DNA of 21,461 bases from a virus. The stretch is from the IMG/VR virus record IMGVR_UViG_3300010885_010611, positions 1 through 21,461 of that record. One strand, given 5' to 3'. The first letter of the stretch is position 1. The number at the start of each line of letters is the position of its first letter. Positions 8,788 to 16,363 of the stretch are shown piece by piece. The notes below the pieces were generated by a model. That model saw nothing but the letters and a program-made list of their open reading frames with translations. It was not told the DNA's origin and ran no database searches. The position numbers and the translations under genes were made by a program.

Positions 8788-9076
8788 ACAATACCCCGGT
8801 GCATTCATAGAATTTACCGGCTTAGTTGCCCCTTGCTGTTGGTTCATCTCAACTAAAAAATCGCATGATTATGCTGAAGAATATTTTGGAGAAGACTATA
8901 ATCGATTGTTTATTACTAATAGTAAAGAAGATATCATCAACGTTTATAAAAGAGTAGAAGACAGTTGGGAAACAGATACTCCATTTAGAACATGTTTAGA
9001 AATTTGCGGAGAAGATGTAACTAATCATCCACTTAAACGTAAAATTCAAGAACAAAATCCTCATACTCGAGGATAA
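8759..9076 (+). CDS. C-terminal auxiliary-cluster domain of the split radical SAM gene
   Basis: 105 residues beginning at an ATG that overlaps the upstream frame by 29 bases. The cysteine pattern repeats the C-terminal domain of the sister proteins: YCKQ (first Cys), LVAPCCWF (Cys pair), and CLEICGED, the conserved CxxxC. Reading through the A run in the upstream frame with a one-base skip places YCKQ exactly where the 4900 protein has KCKV. The ATG may be chance, since no convincing Shine-Dalgarno sequence precedes it; independent translation by reinitiation at the overlap cannot be excluded. Best read as the second half of one radical SAM enzyme, not as a separate small protein. Confidence 0.75.
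   Translation: MNKKIIPYCKQYPGAFIEFTGLVAPCCWFISTKKSHDYAEEYFGEDYNRLFITNSKEDIINVYKRVEDSWETDTPFRTCLEICGEDVTNHPLKRKIQEQNPHTRG
8764..8772 (+). other. Homopolymer frameshift site (seven A) within the split radical SAM gene
   Basis: Codons CAA AAA AAT in the upstream frame span an A run at 8765-8771. A lysine tRNA on AAA can re-pair one base forward on AAA, and deletion of one A would fuse the two frames. The required shift is +1 (equivalently -2), not the common -1. Transcript slippage or a sequencing indel would give the same result. Confidence 0.6.
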
Positions 9077-9090
9077 TTCTGTAGAATATT

Positions 9091-9109
9091 CATGTTAAAT
9101 ACTAACATG
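9091..9109 (+). promoter_or_regulatory. Perfect inverted repeat enclosing two candidate start codons
   Basis: CATGTTA (9091-9097) and TAACATG (9103-9109) are perfect reverse complements around a five-base loop, AATAC. In the mRNA the 7-bp stem would pair the ATG at 9092 with the ATG at 9107, hiding both candidate starts of the following radical SAM gene. The stem is AT-rich and modest in strength; a regulatory role is an inference. Confidence 0.4.
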
Positions 9110-10507
9110 ACAACTCCAAGTAAAACATTTTGTATCCTACCATGGGTACATCTAAGTACACGACCTAACGGACATATGCGTGTATGCTGTACTGCTAATG
9201 CTAGTTCAGTGGGTCCAACCAATGACAAAGAACACGGAGGAGAAGTCGGCATTCTTAAAAATGCCGACGGTAAACCTGCCAATCTTAATCACACAGACTT
9301 TTTAAGTAGTTGGAATAATGACTACATGAAGAATACTAGACTTAAAATGCTGGCAGGTGAAGAGCCGCCTAGTTGTACTAAGTGCTATAAAGAAGAACGT
9401 GAAGGACATAAATCCAAACGCGAATGGGAAACAAAATATTGGAGCGAACGTGTTGATCTAGATAAACTACTATCTGATACACAAGAAGATGGCAGCGTTC
9501 CTCCACATATTGCTTATATCGACATGCGCTTTGGCACTAAATGTAATTTAGCCTGTGTTATGTGTAGCCCGCACGATAGCAGTTTATGGGTTCCCGAGTG
9601 GCAACAAATGTATCCTAAAGTACAAAATGCAACACTTAAAGATAGTATGCAATGGGGTAATAAAGGCAAAGAGAATGGTGCTAGTTATAACTGGCATAAA
9701 AACAATCCTCAGTTTTGGGAACAGTTATGGGAACAGATCCCTAACATGAAGCAGTTATACTTTGCAGGTGGCGAACCTCTTATTATCGAAGAACATTATG
9801 CCATTCTGGAAGAATGTATCAAGCGTGGTTATGCCAAGGACATGGAAATTCGTTATAACAGTAACGGTGTCGAATGGCGTGAAGACTTGTTTGAATTATG
9901 GAGTCACTTTAAATTAGTTCGTTATCATTATAGTGTTGATGCCATTGAAGATAGAAATGATTATATTCGTTACCCGAGTAAATGGGAACGAAACCTAGAA
10001 GCGTTTAAGCAGTTAGATAACGAAACAGGAAAAAATGTAGAGATTTCAATCGCTTGTGCTGTGCAAGCATTGAACATTTATTATATTCCAGAGTTTCTAA
10101 AATGGAAACTACAACACGGATTTAAGAAGATTAACATGTGGCCATTTGGTGCTGGTGGTGTTAACTATCACTTTGTTTACCATCCGCCACATTTAAATGT
10201 TAAAATATTGCCAGCATGGTTTAAAGACGAAATTGAACGCAAATATGAAGAGTTTATCCCATGGTGGAAAGCAAATTGGCAACTAGGCGTACCAAAATGG
10301 CACGAAGGTCGAGTCACAGAAGAACAATGGCTTAATGCTGATTATGGAATTAGCAGACTGCGTGGTATGGTTAAGTTTGCTAAAAGCGAAGACTGGAGTA
10401 ATCGTTTACCTGAGATGAAAGAATACTTAGAGTTATTAGACAAGCAACGTGGTACTGATTTTTATACCACATTTCCTGAAATGAAAGATATTTTTAAAGA
10501 TGTTTGA
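9107..10507 (+). CDS. Radical SAM protein with N-terminal twitch-like domain
   Basis: 466 residues from the ATG at 9107. An upstream in-frame ATG at 9092 is possible, but starting at 9107 lines up MTTPSKTFC with MTKDSKTFC of the 13109 gene, with cysteines at 9 and 27 in both; neither start has a clear Shine-Dalgarno sequence. The N-terminal domain has FCILPWVH, CC (27-28) and CTKC (90-93), the ligand set of an auxiliary Fe-S cluster. The core follows: CNLACVMC (C146, C150, C153), FAGGEP (GGEP at 221-224), and YSVDAIEDRNDYIRY. About 190 further residues (PAWFKDEIERKYEEF, TTFPEMKDIF) resemble the end of the 13109 protein. It matches the family named twitch-domain-containing radical SAM proteins, common in marine phages; the substrate is unknown. 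Confidence 0.9.
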   Translation: MTTPSKTFCILPWVHLSTRPNGHMRVCCTANASSVGPTNDKEHGGEVGILKNADGKPANLNHTDFLSSWNNDYMKNTRLKMLAGEEPPSCTKCYKEEREGHKSKREWETKYWSERVDLDKLLSDTQEDGSVPPHIAYIDMRFGTKCNLACVMCSPHDSSLWVPEWQQMYPKVQNATLKDSMQWGNKGKENGASYNWHKNNPQFWEQLWEQIPNMKQLYFAGGEPLIIEEHYAILEECIKRGYAKDMEIRYNSNGVEWREDLFELWSHFKLVRYHYSVDAIEDRNDYIRYPSKWERNLEAFKQLDNETGKNVEISIACAVQALNIYYIPEFLKWKLQHGFKKINMWPFGAGGVNYHFVYHPPHLNVKILPAWFKDEIERKYEEFIPWWKANWQLGVPKWHEGRVTEEQWLNADYGISRLRGMVKFAKSEDWSNRLPEMKEYLELLDKQRGTDFYTTFPEMKDIFKDV

Positions 10508-11237
10508 AGGTAAAACATTAATAGGAGTAGGTTGTAGCCATGTTCTTGGAGAACTAATGGGCGATTACGATCCAATAACTTGCCATGAGAGAAGCTGGGT
10601 TAAGAAATTAGAACGTCTCGGCAATTTTAAAAATAGTATCAATTTGGCTGAACCTGGAAGTAGCAACAAACGTTCATATCGAATAATAATAGATTATTTA
10701 AAAAAATATAATGAATCTACTAGCAATTTAGTTGTAATAATTTCTCTTACTCAGTTATCTAGATATGAATTTTGTTATACAGAGCTGCCACCACACGGTG
10801 AGACTAATTTTTTAAATATAGGAAGTTGGATGATATCTAATAATGATATTTCTAATCGAGAAGAATGGATAAAAAGAAATCCTAAACGTATGGTAGAATT
10901 TATAGAAACGTATTATACTAATTTTCACAATGATGTTAATGATATATCAGAGATTAATAACAATACATTAATGCTACATACTTTATTGCAGGCACTTAAT
11001 GTAGAGCATTATTTCTTTGAAATGATTTGTCCTCCAGGAACAATTACACAAGAACAACTTGGTTTACATATTCCAATGATAAACTTTAAAAATAATTTAG
11101 GTTATAAAATTAATGCAAAAGATTACTTGTGGGAAAAAGGTCAAAAGCCGGAAAAATGTATGCATTGGGATCATGCCGGCAATGAGTTTTTAGCAGATTA
11201 CATGTTAAAACATATAAAGGAATATTATCATGGTTGA
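10500..11237 (+). CDS. SGNH/GDSL hydrolase-like protein
   Basis: 245 residues. LIGVGCSHVLG (8-18) fits block I of SGNH hydrolases with the nucleophile Ser at 13; EPGSSNKR (51-58) fits block II (Gly and Asn for the oxyanion hole); the C-terminal HWDHAGNEFLADYM (222-235) resembles the terminal Asp/His block. No signal peptide is seen, so it would act in the infected cell. Members of this superfamily remove or transfer acyl groups on sugars, lipids and peptides, which fits a position among sugar-modifying and oxygenase genes. The match is by short motifs only and the overall length is normal for the group. The start overlaps the upstream stop by eight bases. Confidence 0.6.
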   Translation: MFEGKTLIGVGCSHVLGELMGDYDPITCHERSWVKKLERLGNFKNSINLAEPGSSNKRSYRIIIDYLKKYNESTSNLVVIISLTQLSRYEFCYTELPPHGETNFLNIGSWMISNNDISNREEWIKRNPKRMVEFIETYYTNFHNDVNDISEINNNTLMLHTLLQALNVEHYFFEMICPPGTITQEQLGLHIPMINFKNNLGYKINAKDYLWEKGQKPEKCMHWDHAGNEFLADYMLKHIKEYYHG

Positions 11238-12054
11238 TTTAGAATATGTCCCGGGAGATAACTTAGTTAAAGAGTTTATTCCCGTTGATCCTATAGAGCA
11301 TCCAAAGTGGATGAGCACCTGGAGTGACAGTAGCTATGCAGTTGACAATGTATTTGATGAAGAAGATCTAATTTGGTTAGAAGATTTAATGCATCGCAAA
11401 CATCGAAGTCGCAGAGTTAAACGCAACGGAACATTACACTTCAATGTAGACAATAAACGTATACAAAATAAATTCTTTGATAAACTAAAATCAGTTATTC
11501 CTGAAATAACCAACGAAACAATATGGGAAGGTAATTTCTTAATTACAGCTACACCTTATAATTTACATATTGACACTGGCAATCCTAATACACTAAAAGA
11601 TAGTGATAGTGTTCCTGGAAAACAATTTATTATTCCGTTATGGGTATGCGATAAAAACAAAAGCGAAAGTATGGAATTGGACTGCGGAACTGCTATTTTT
11701 AAAAACAGATTCCTAATGTACGGAACAAATTTTGCCAAAGGTGACCCTAAGTATGATACAAATGTATTCTATACGGTGCGTAAGTACGATGATTTAGTAT
11801 GCTATCATAGAGATGGAAGTATATGGGAAGTTGATTGGAACAAACAAACAATCAGCGATGAAATATACAACAGATATTTTAGACATTTTAATAAAAAATG
11901 GTTGGAAGGTTTTGAACTAGAAGGCATTTATAATTGGAAACGTGGCGGCATTATTGTCTTTGATCGTTGTCAAGCACATGCAGGTGTTAATTTCCCAGCC
12001 AGTGGCGTAACCATGAAGTGCGGGTTGAGTATGATGACTACTATTGCAAAATGA
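11230..12054 (+). CDS. 2-oxoglutarate/Fe(II) oxygenase-like protein
   Basis: 274 residues. YNLHIDTGNP supplies the HxD iron pair (H113, D115) and CQAHAGVNF the distal His (H250). K263, in VTMKCGLSMM, is in the position usually taken by the Arg or Lys that holds 2-oxoglutarate. Between them lies about 130 residues, somewhat longer than in compact members. GGIIVFDRCQAH is the typical strand leading to the distal His. Likely chemistry is hydroxylation or a related oxidation of the cluster's product; the substrate is unknown. The Shine-Dalgarno sequence AAAGGA (11216-11221) lies eight bases before the ATG, and the gene overlaps its neighbours by eight bases upstream and four downstream. Confidence 0.68.
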   Translation: MVDLEYVPGDNLVKEFIPVDPIEHPKWMSTWSDSSYAVDNVFDEEDLIWLEDLMHRKHRSRRVKRNGTLHFNVDNKRIQNKFFDKLKSVIPEITNETIWEGNFLITATPYNLHIDTGNPNTLKDSDSVPGKQFIIPLWVCDKNKSESMELDCGTAIFKNRFLMYGTNFAKGDPKYDTNVFYTVRKYDDLVCYHRDGSIWEVDWNKQTISDEIYNRYFRHFNKKWLEGFELEGIYNWKRGGIIVFDRCQAHAGVNFPASGVTMKCGLSMMTTIAK

Positions 12055-13112
12055 TATCCAAAGATAGTATTAGAATAGTCCACGTTGAAGCCAGCAGTCG
12101 TTGTAATAGTCAATGTCCTATGTGTAGTAGATACACCGGACTTGGATTTGTGCAGCCAGATTTAATTGAAGGCGACTTGACAGCAGATATCTTTTACAAG
12201 TTGTTCACTAAAGACTTTACCAGTCAACTAGAACATGTATACTTTAGTGGAGTATATGGAGACCCTTGTTTGAATAAACTATTACCAGAGTTTGTCAATT
12301 ACTTAATGGACAACGGATGTCGAAGTATTAGCATAGACACTAATGGCGGCTATCGTAGTGAAGATTGGTGGGCAAGTTTTGCTCGCCCTAATGTATTAGT
12401 TAACTTTGCCTTAGATGGTACCGATAATGAAACTCTTGACAAGTATCGAATAGGAGTCAAATATGATAAAGTTTTTGCTAATGTACGAGCATTTATGGCA
12501 GCAGGTGGAGTTGCACAATGGAACTTTATCGTATTTAAACATAATGAGCATCAAGTAGAAACAGCTAGACAATTAGCCAAAGAACTTGGAATGAAATTTA
12601 GACTTAAGGTAACTCAAAAATTTAGGGGTAAAAAAGACTTTAAAGTTATGGTAGAAGGCGAACATGTTTTTACATTAGAGCCACCCAACGACGACCAATA
12701 TAGACACAACAATGTAGGAAACGTTGAGCATATACCCATTGCGGTTTTTAAATTCGAGTTAAAGAACTATTCAAAATTAAATGAAAATAAAATCACTTGT
12801 AAAAGCCTAGAACGTAACGAAGTATATTTGGCTGCAAATGGGATGTTAGCACCTTGTTGCTATATAGGAACGCACACACACGATAGTCCGGGTAGTTGGC
12901 AGTTTAAAGAAATGTACGATGTTAATGATTTTGATTTGAATATACATTCAGTTGACAACGTGTTAAATAAGCAGTATAATATAAGTTCAAAATGGAATGA
13001 TACAATAGAAAATGGCAATTTAATTACTTGCTTACATACATGCGGAAGTCAAGAAAACAGGACTCTGTATGTTAATGACACGTTGAATAAAGAAAACATA
13101 TTAAAACAATGA
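12051..13112 (+). CDS. Radical SAM protein with C-terminal auxiliary-cluster domain
   Basis: 353 residues from the ATG at 12051, which forms an ATGA overlap with the upstream stop. An in-frame ATG at 12018 would add 11 residues within the upstream gene and breaks the alignment with the sister proteins. The cluster motif is CNSQCPMC (C18, C22, C25), the same residue numbers as in the 4900 protein. The SAM-site block is FSGVYGDP in place of GGEP; later blocks are NFALDGTDNETLDKYR and FKHNEHQVETARQLAKELG, nearly the same as in the 4900 protein. The C-terminal domain has ITCKS, APCCY and CLHTC. The substrate is unknown. Confidence 0.88.
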   Translation: MISKDSIRIVHVEASSRCNSQCPMCSRYTGLGFVQPDLIEGDLTADIFYKLFTKDFTSQLEHVYFSGVYGDPCLNKLLPEFVNYLMDNGCRSISIDTNGGYRSEDWWASFARPNVLVNFALDGTDNETLDKYRIGVKYDKVFANVRAFMAAGGVAQWNFIVFKHNEHQVETARQLAKELGMKFRLKVTQKFRGKKDFKVMVEGEHVFTLEPPNDDQYRHNNVGNVEHIPIAVFKFELKNYSKLNENKITCKSLERNEVYLAANGMLAPCCYIGTHTHDSPGSWQFKEMYDVNDFDLNIHSVDNVLNKQYNISSKWNDTIENGNLITCLHTCGSQENRTLYVNDTLNKENILKQ

Positions 13113-14368
13113 CTAAGGATAGCAAAACATTTTGTATAATGCCGTTTATACATCAAAATATTAAACACGAAGGCAAAGTAGGTGCATGTTGGCGTTATCC
13201 TGATCGCATCGGCGATTATCGTAGTCAAACATTAACTGAAATCTGGAACAGCAACGAAACAAAAGAATTACGTCGCGCAGTATTAAACGATGAACGTCCT
13301 ACAGGATGTCGTAGTTGCTGGGACTTTGAGGACAGCGGGGTGGCTAGTACAAGACAAACTTGTAATGAAACATATAAAGATAGTTATAACATTGACTTTG
13401 ACGAAGTTATTAGTAAAGTCAACAAAGAAGATTATTCAATGCCTTACGAACCTCAGAGCATAGAAATTCGCTTTGACAATACTTGTAATCTACGTTGTAG
13501 ACATTGTAGTCCCACTTACAGTAGTCAATGGGAAGTATTGGCATTTAAAGATCCTGAAGTAAAAACTTTTTTTACAAAATGGGGAGCAGGCCGTTTAGAA
13601 AAGAAACATATCAGTTTGCCAGAACGTAGTTTTGAAGAGTTTAAAAATGCTATCCCGCACTTACGTGAAGTATTAATTGCAGGCGGAGAACCATTACAAC
13701 AAAAACGTCACTGGGAAATGATTGATGCCATGGCAGGCTACGAACATAATATAACATTAAGTTATAACAGCAATTTAGTAGCACTGGGTTTGGGCTATTA
13801 TAATGTATTAGATCATTGGCCTAAGTTTAAAAAGATTATTCTACGTGTAAGCATTGATGGCGATGATAGCACATTTAGTTATTTTAGAACTAATGGAGAC
13901 ATTCAAAAAGTTATCGCTAATGTGCAAAAATTACATGAGCTAAAGAATGTCGAAATGAGTTTGACTACTACTGTCAGCGTTTACAATATTAGTAGATTAG
14001 TTGACATTGTTAAATTTGTAAATGCTGGAGGGGGATTGTTTCATACTAGTATGGTGCAATATCCCAGAGCAATCAATCCTAAGGTGTTGCCCAAAGACAT
14101 TAAAGAAAAGATTACTAAAGACTGGACAGAGTTTAAGTTAACATTAGAAGATCCAGAGTTATGGACACATAATCAGTGGACCAATGATAAACGTAAACAA
14201 CAACAAAAGAAACGTATAGTTCGTTATGGCGATCATGCTGTTGATTACATGAATGCCGAAGACTATTCGTCAGAACTCAGCGAAACTGCTGAGTATATTA
14301 ACTTTATGGACAAACAAAATGCAACAAGTTTTGCAGAAGTCTATCCCGAGTTAGCTAGCATCCTTTAA
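13109..14368 (+). CDS. Radical SAM protein with N-terminal twitch-like domain
   Basis: 419 residues. The N-terminal domain has KTFCIMPFIH (C9), GACWRY (C27) and CRSC (67-70); it keeps four cysteines where the sister protein at 9107 has five, with CW in place of CC. An extra Cys is at 85. The core has CNLRCRHC (C126, C130, C133), IAGGEP (GGEP at 192-195) and VSIDGDDSTFSYFR, followed by a C-terminal region ending in FAEVYPELASIL, like the TTFPEMKDIF end of the 9107 protein. The start is an ATGA overlap. Its last 18 bases overlap the end of the leftward radical SAM gene, so two radical SAM genes of the same type meet tail to tail. Confidence 0.9.
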   Translation: MTKDSKTFCIMPFIHQNIKHEGKVGACWRYPDRIGDYRSQTLTEIWNSNETKELRRAVLNDERPTGCRSCWDFEDSGVASTRQTCNETYKDSYNIDFDEVISKVNKEDYSMPYEPQSIEIRFDNTCNLRCRHCSPTYSSQWEVLAFKDPEVKTFFTKWGAGRLEKKHISLPERSFEEFKNAIPHLREVLIAGGEPLQQKRHWEMIDAMAGYEHNITLSYNSNLVALGLGYYNVLDHWPKFKKIILRVSIDGDDSTFSYFRTNGDIQKVIANVQKLHELKNVEMSLTTTVSVYNISRLVDIVKFVNAGGGLFHTSMVQYPRAINPKVLPKDIKEKITKDWTEFKLTLEDPELWTHNQWTNDKRKQQQKKRIVRYGDHAVDYMNAEDYSSELSETAEYINFMDKQNATSFAEVYPELASIL

Positions 14369-16363
14369 AAAGTTTTCAACTTTACTATAAAGTTCAGGCA
14401 ATGACTCTTTACAAGAGTTGTTTCTAATTTTATCTATTTCAGTAACGTATTGCATCAAGTCCTTAGCATCGGATTTATTTCCTTTAGCACGTTTGATAAA
14501 CTGTATTAGTTTACCTACATTTGCTTTGATACCTTCTGGAATTTCTGGCAAGTCGGGATGAACAGTTGTAAAATTAATTTGATAATCCTCGCACCAGTTT
14601 AATACATTGTTGTAATATGTGCTTGGCAAAATTCCCATATTAACGTAGTGCGGATCAAATGCAGGCTGGAGTTTAAAAAAGCCGTCCGATGTATCTGCTT
14701 CTTTTACTTCGCCATAAAGCATATTAGTATAAATTATTTCATTACCGGAGTCTTTGTATTTGTCTACCCACCACGTTATTAATTTAGGCAGTTCTAATAC
14801 GTTAAGAACACTTAAAGTGGTAGACATGATAACATTAATGTTAGAGTTAGTAGCACCTTGTTTAAGCCAAAAGTCAATAGCATTGCTCACAGTTTGTTTT
14901 GTATCGCCAAACCATTTACTACCATAGCGTATATAATCGTTGGCAGCACCGTAGGCATCTATACTAAGATTCAATTGTATATTTTTAAATTTAATTAGAT
15001 TTTCTAGCAGTTTAGGGCTAGGAATATAACTACAATTGGTATAAATCTCTAAGCTAACATTTTCAGGATGTCCTTGCTCGCATACTAGGTCAATGAATTT
15101 AGTAAACTCTGGATTAATCATCGGTTCTCCGCCAGTAAACTTAATTAACTTTAATGTTTTAAGTGTTTGTTTGTCGGGCGCAAATTTAACGTTATCTAAC
15201 TTAGGAAATAGCCAACGTTTTACTTTTTCGTCAACTACTTTATTAAGTTTAACTTCGTCGTCGTGCCAAGTAGTACTCAATGTACTATTACAAGTTAAAC
15301 AAGCAAGATTACAATAGTTACCAAATCCTATTTCTAAAAAGTCAATTCTTGGTTTTTCATATGACGGTTTCTTATGTAAATAACCTCCGTTATATAATAC
15401 ACTAGAACCCAATCGCATTGATGTTGCAACTTCGCCTTCATTTTGTTCTTCTTTGTAACATTTATGACAGCCTGATATAGGCAAGTTTTCTATTGTATTA
15501 TTTCTTGCCTCATCCCAATACTCTCCAAAAAATGACTGTTCCATCGTAGTTGTTTGTATGGGTGCTTCTTCCCTAATAGGAAATAATTTAACTAAATCTG
15601 TGTTTGTTTTTGCCGCTTCTGGACTCAGTACATCAAATTCTTTACGCTCTTTGAGTATATCAAATCTACAGCAAAGTTTGGCTTGCCCGTTTGGTTTGTA
15701 TTGAATATGCATCCATGGTAATATACAGAAAGCAGGATTTAATTTTGCATATAACTTGCCTGCATAATCCTCATAGGGTTTATTATTATTGTCTGCTAGT
15801 TGTATTAGTGTCGGATGCCCTTTAAACTTTTTCATCCATAGCAAGTGCAAGATATTGTTTATTGATTCTAAATAAGTTTCTTTATCATAATCATTTGGAT
15901 TAAAATCTAATTTTAAAAATTGTCTACTAGAAACTTTATCTAGTTTTGATAAATTTAAAAGGAAAGTTAAAAACTTTTTATTATCATTAATTACATCTAT
16001 TTCTAAGTAAGTAAACTTTTGTTTTTTAAAATATTCCCAAGCGTCTATAAATTGATACTCACTGTCTTTTTTAAAAGAAACTACCTTGATTTTATTAATT
16101 AGTTTATCAGTAATTTCATCTATGCTATCTATACCGTTCCAGTTTAATAGTTCTTGAAATTTATGAATATTAGTAATATTTTTATCGTAGACAATAAATT
16201 CAAATTCTTTATTAGTGTCTCTGGCATCAATGTCATATCTATGTGTTCTTAAGAAAAAAGAAAATAGACTATCTGCAGTACCGATAAATCTTTCAAACGT
16301 ATCACTGACTAGTCCTCTCCTAGTTTCTACGATTTCTTGAGTTATTATTTTATATTGTTTCAT
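14351..16363 (-). CDS. Large radical SAM protein: unknown N-terminal extension, twitch-like domain, radical SAM core
   Basis: 670 residues, the longest protein here. Residues 1-205 form an extension with no recognised motif, rich in charged and aromatic residues and without cysteine; no relative is in the window. A twitch-like domain follows: AFCILPWMH (C213), CC (231-232) and CHKC (299-302). The core has CNLACLTC (C351, C355, C358), FTGGEP (GGEP at 411-414), SIDAYGAANDYIRYGSKW, and an end (TTVHPDLPEI) like the other N-twitch proteins. The leftward start overlaps the upstream stop as ATGA with no visible Shine-Dalgarno sequence. The extension may bind a substrate or leader (inference). Function unknown beyond radical SAM chemistry. 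Confidence 0.9.
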   Translation of the reverse strand: MKQYKIITQEIVETRRGLVSDTFERFIGTADSLFSFFLRTHRYDIDARDTNKEFEFIVYDKNITNIHKFQELLNWNGIDSIDEITDKLINKIKVVSFKKDSEYQFIDAWEYFKKQKFTYLEIDVINDNKKFLTFLLNLSKLDKVSSRQFLKLDFNPNDYDKETYLESINNILHLLWMKKFKGHPTLIQLADNNNKPYEDYAGKLYAKLNPAFCILPWMHIQYKPNGQAKLCCRFDILKERKEFDVLSPEAAKTNTDLVKLFPIREEAPIQTTTMEQSFFGEYWDEARNNTIENLPISGCHKCYKEEQNEGEVATSMRLGSSVLYNGGYLHKKPSYEKPRIDFLEIGFGNYCNLACLTCNSTLSTTWHDDEVKLNKVVDEKVKRWLFPKLDNVKFAPDKQTLKTLKLIKFTGGEPMINPEFTKFIDLVCEQGHPENVSLEIYTNCSYIPSPKLLENLIKFKNIQLNLSIDAYGAANDYIRYGSKWFGDTKQTVSNAIDFWLKQGATNSNINVIMSTTLSVLNVLELPKLITWWVDKYKDSGNEIIYTNMLYGEVKEADTSDGFFKLQPAFDPHYVNMGILPSTYYNNVLNWCEDYQINFTTVHPDLPEIPEGIKANVGKLIQFIKRAKGNKSDAKDLMQYVTEIDKIRNNSCKESLPELYSKVENFLKDAS

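Noticed and set aside
12018-12050. Upstream start for the radical SAM gene at 12051
   Set aside because: It would extend into the oxygenase gene; the ATGA start at 12051 places the cluster cysteines at the same positions as in its sister protein.
14404-14418. Hairpin ACTCTT-TAC-AAGAGT just beyond the convergent gene ends
   Set aside because: Only six AT-rich pairs, no uninterrupted T run after it, and it lies within the coding sequence of the leftward radical SAM gene; too weak to call a terminator.
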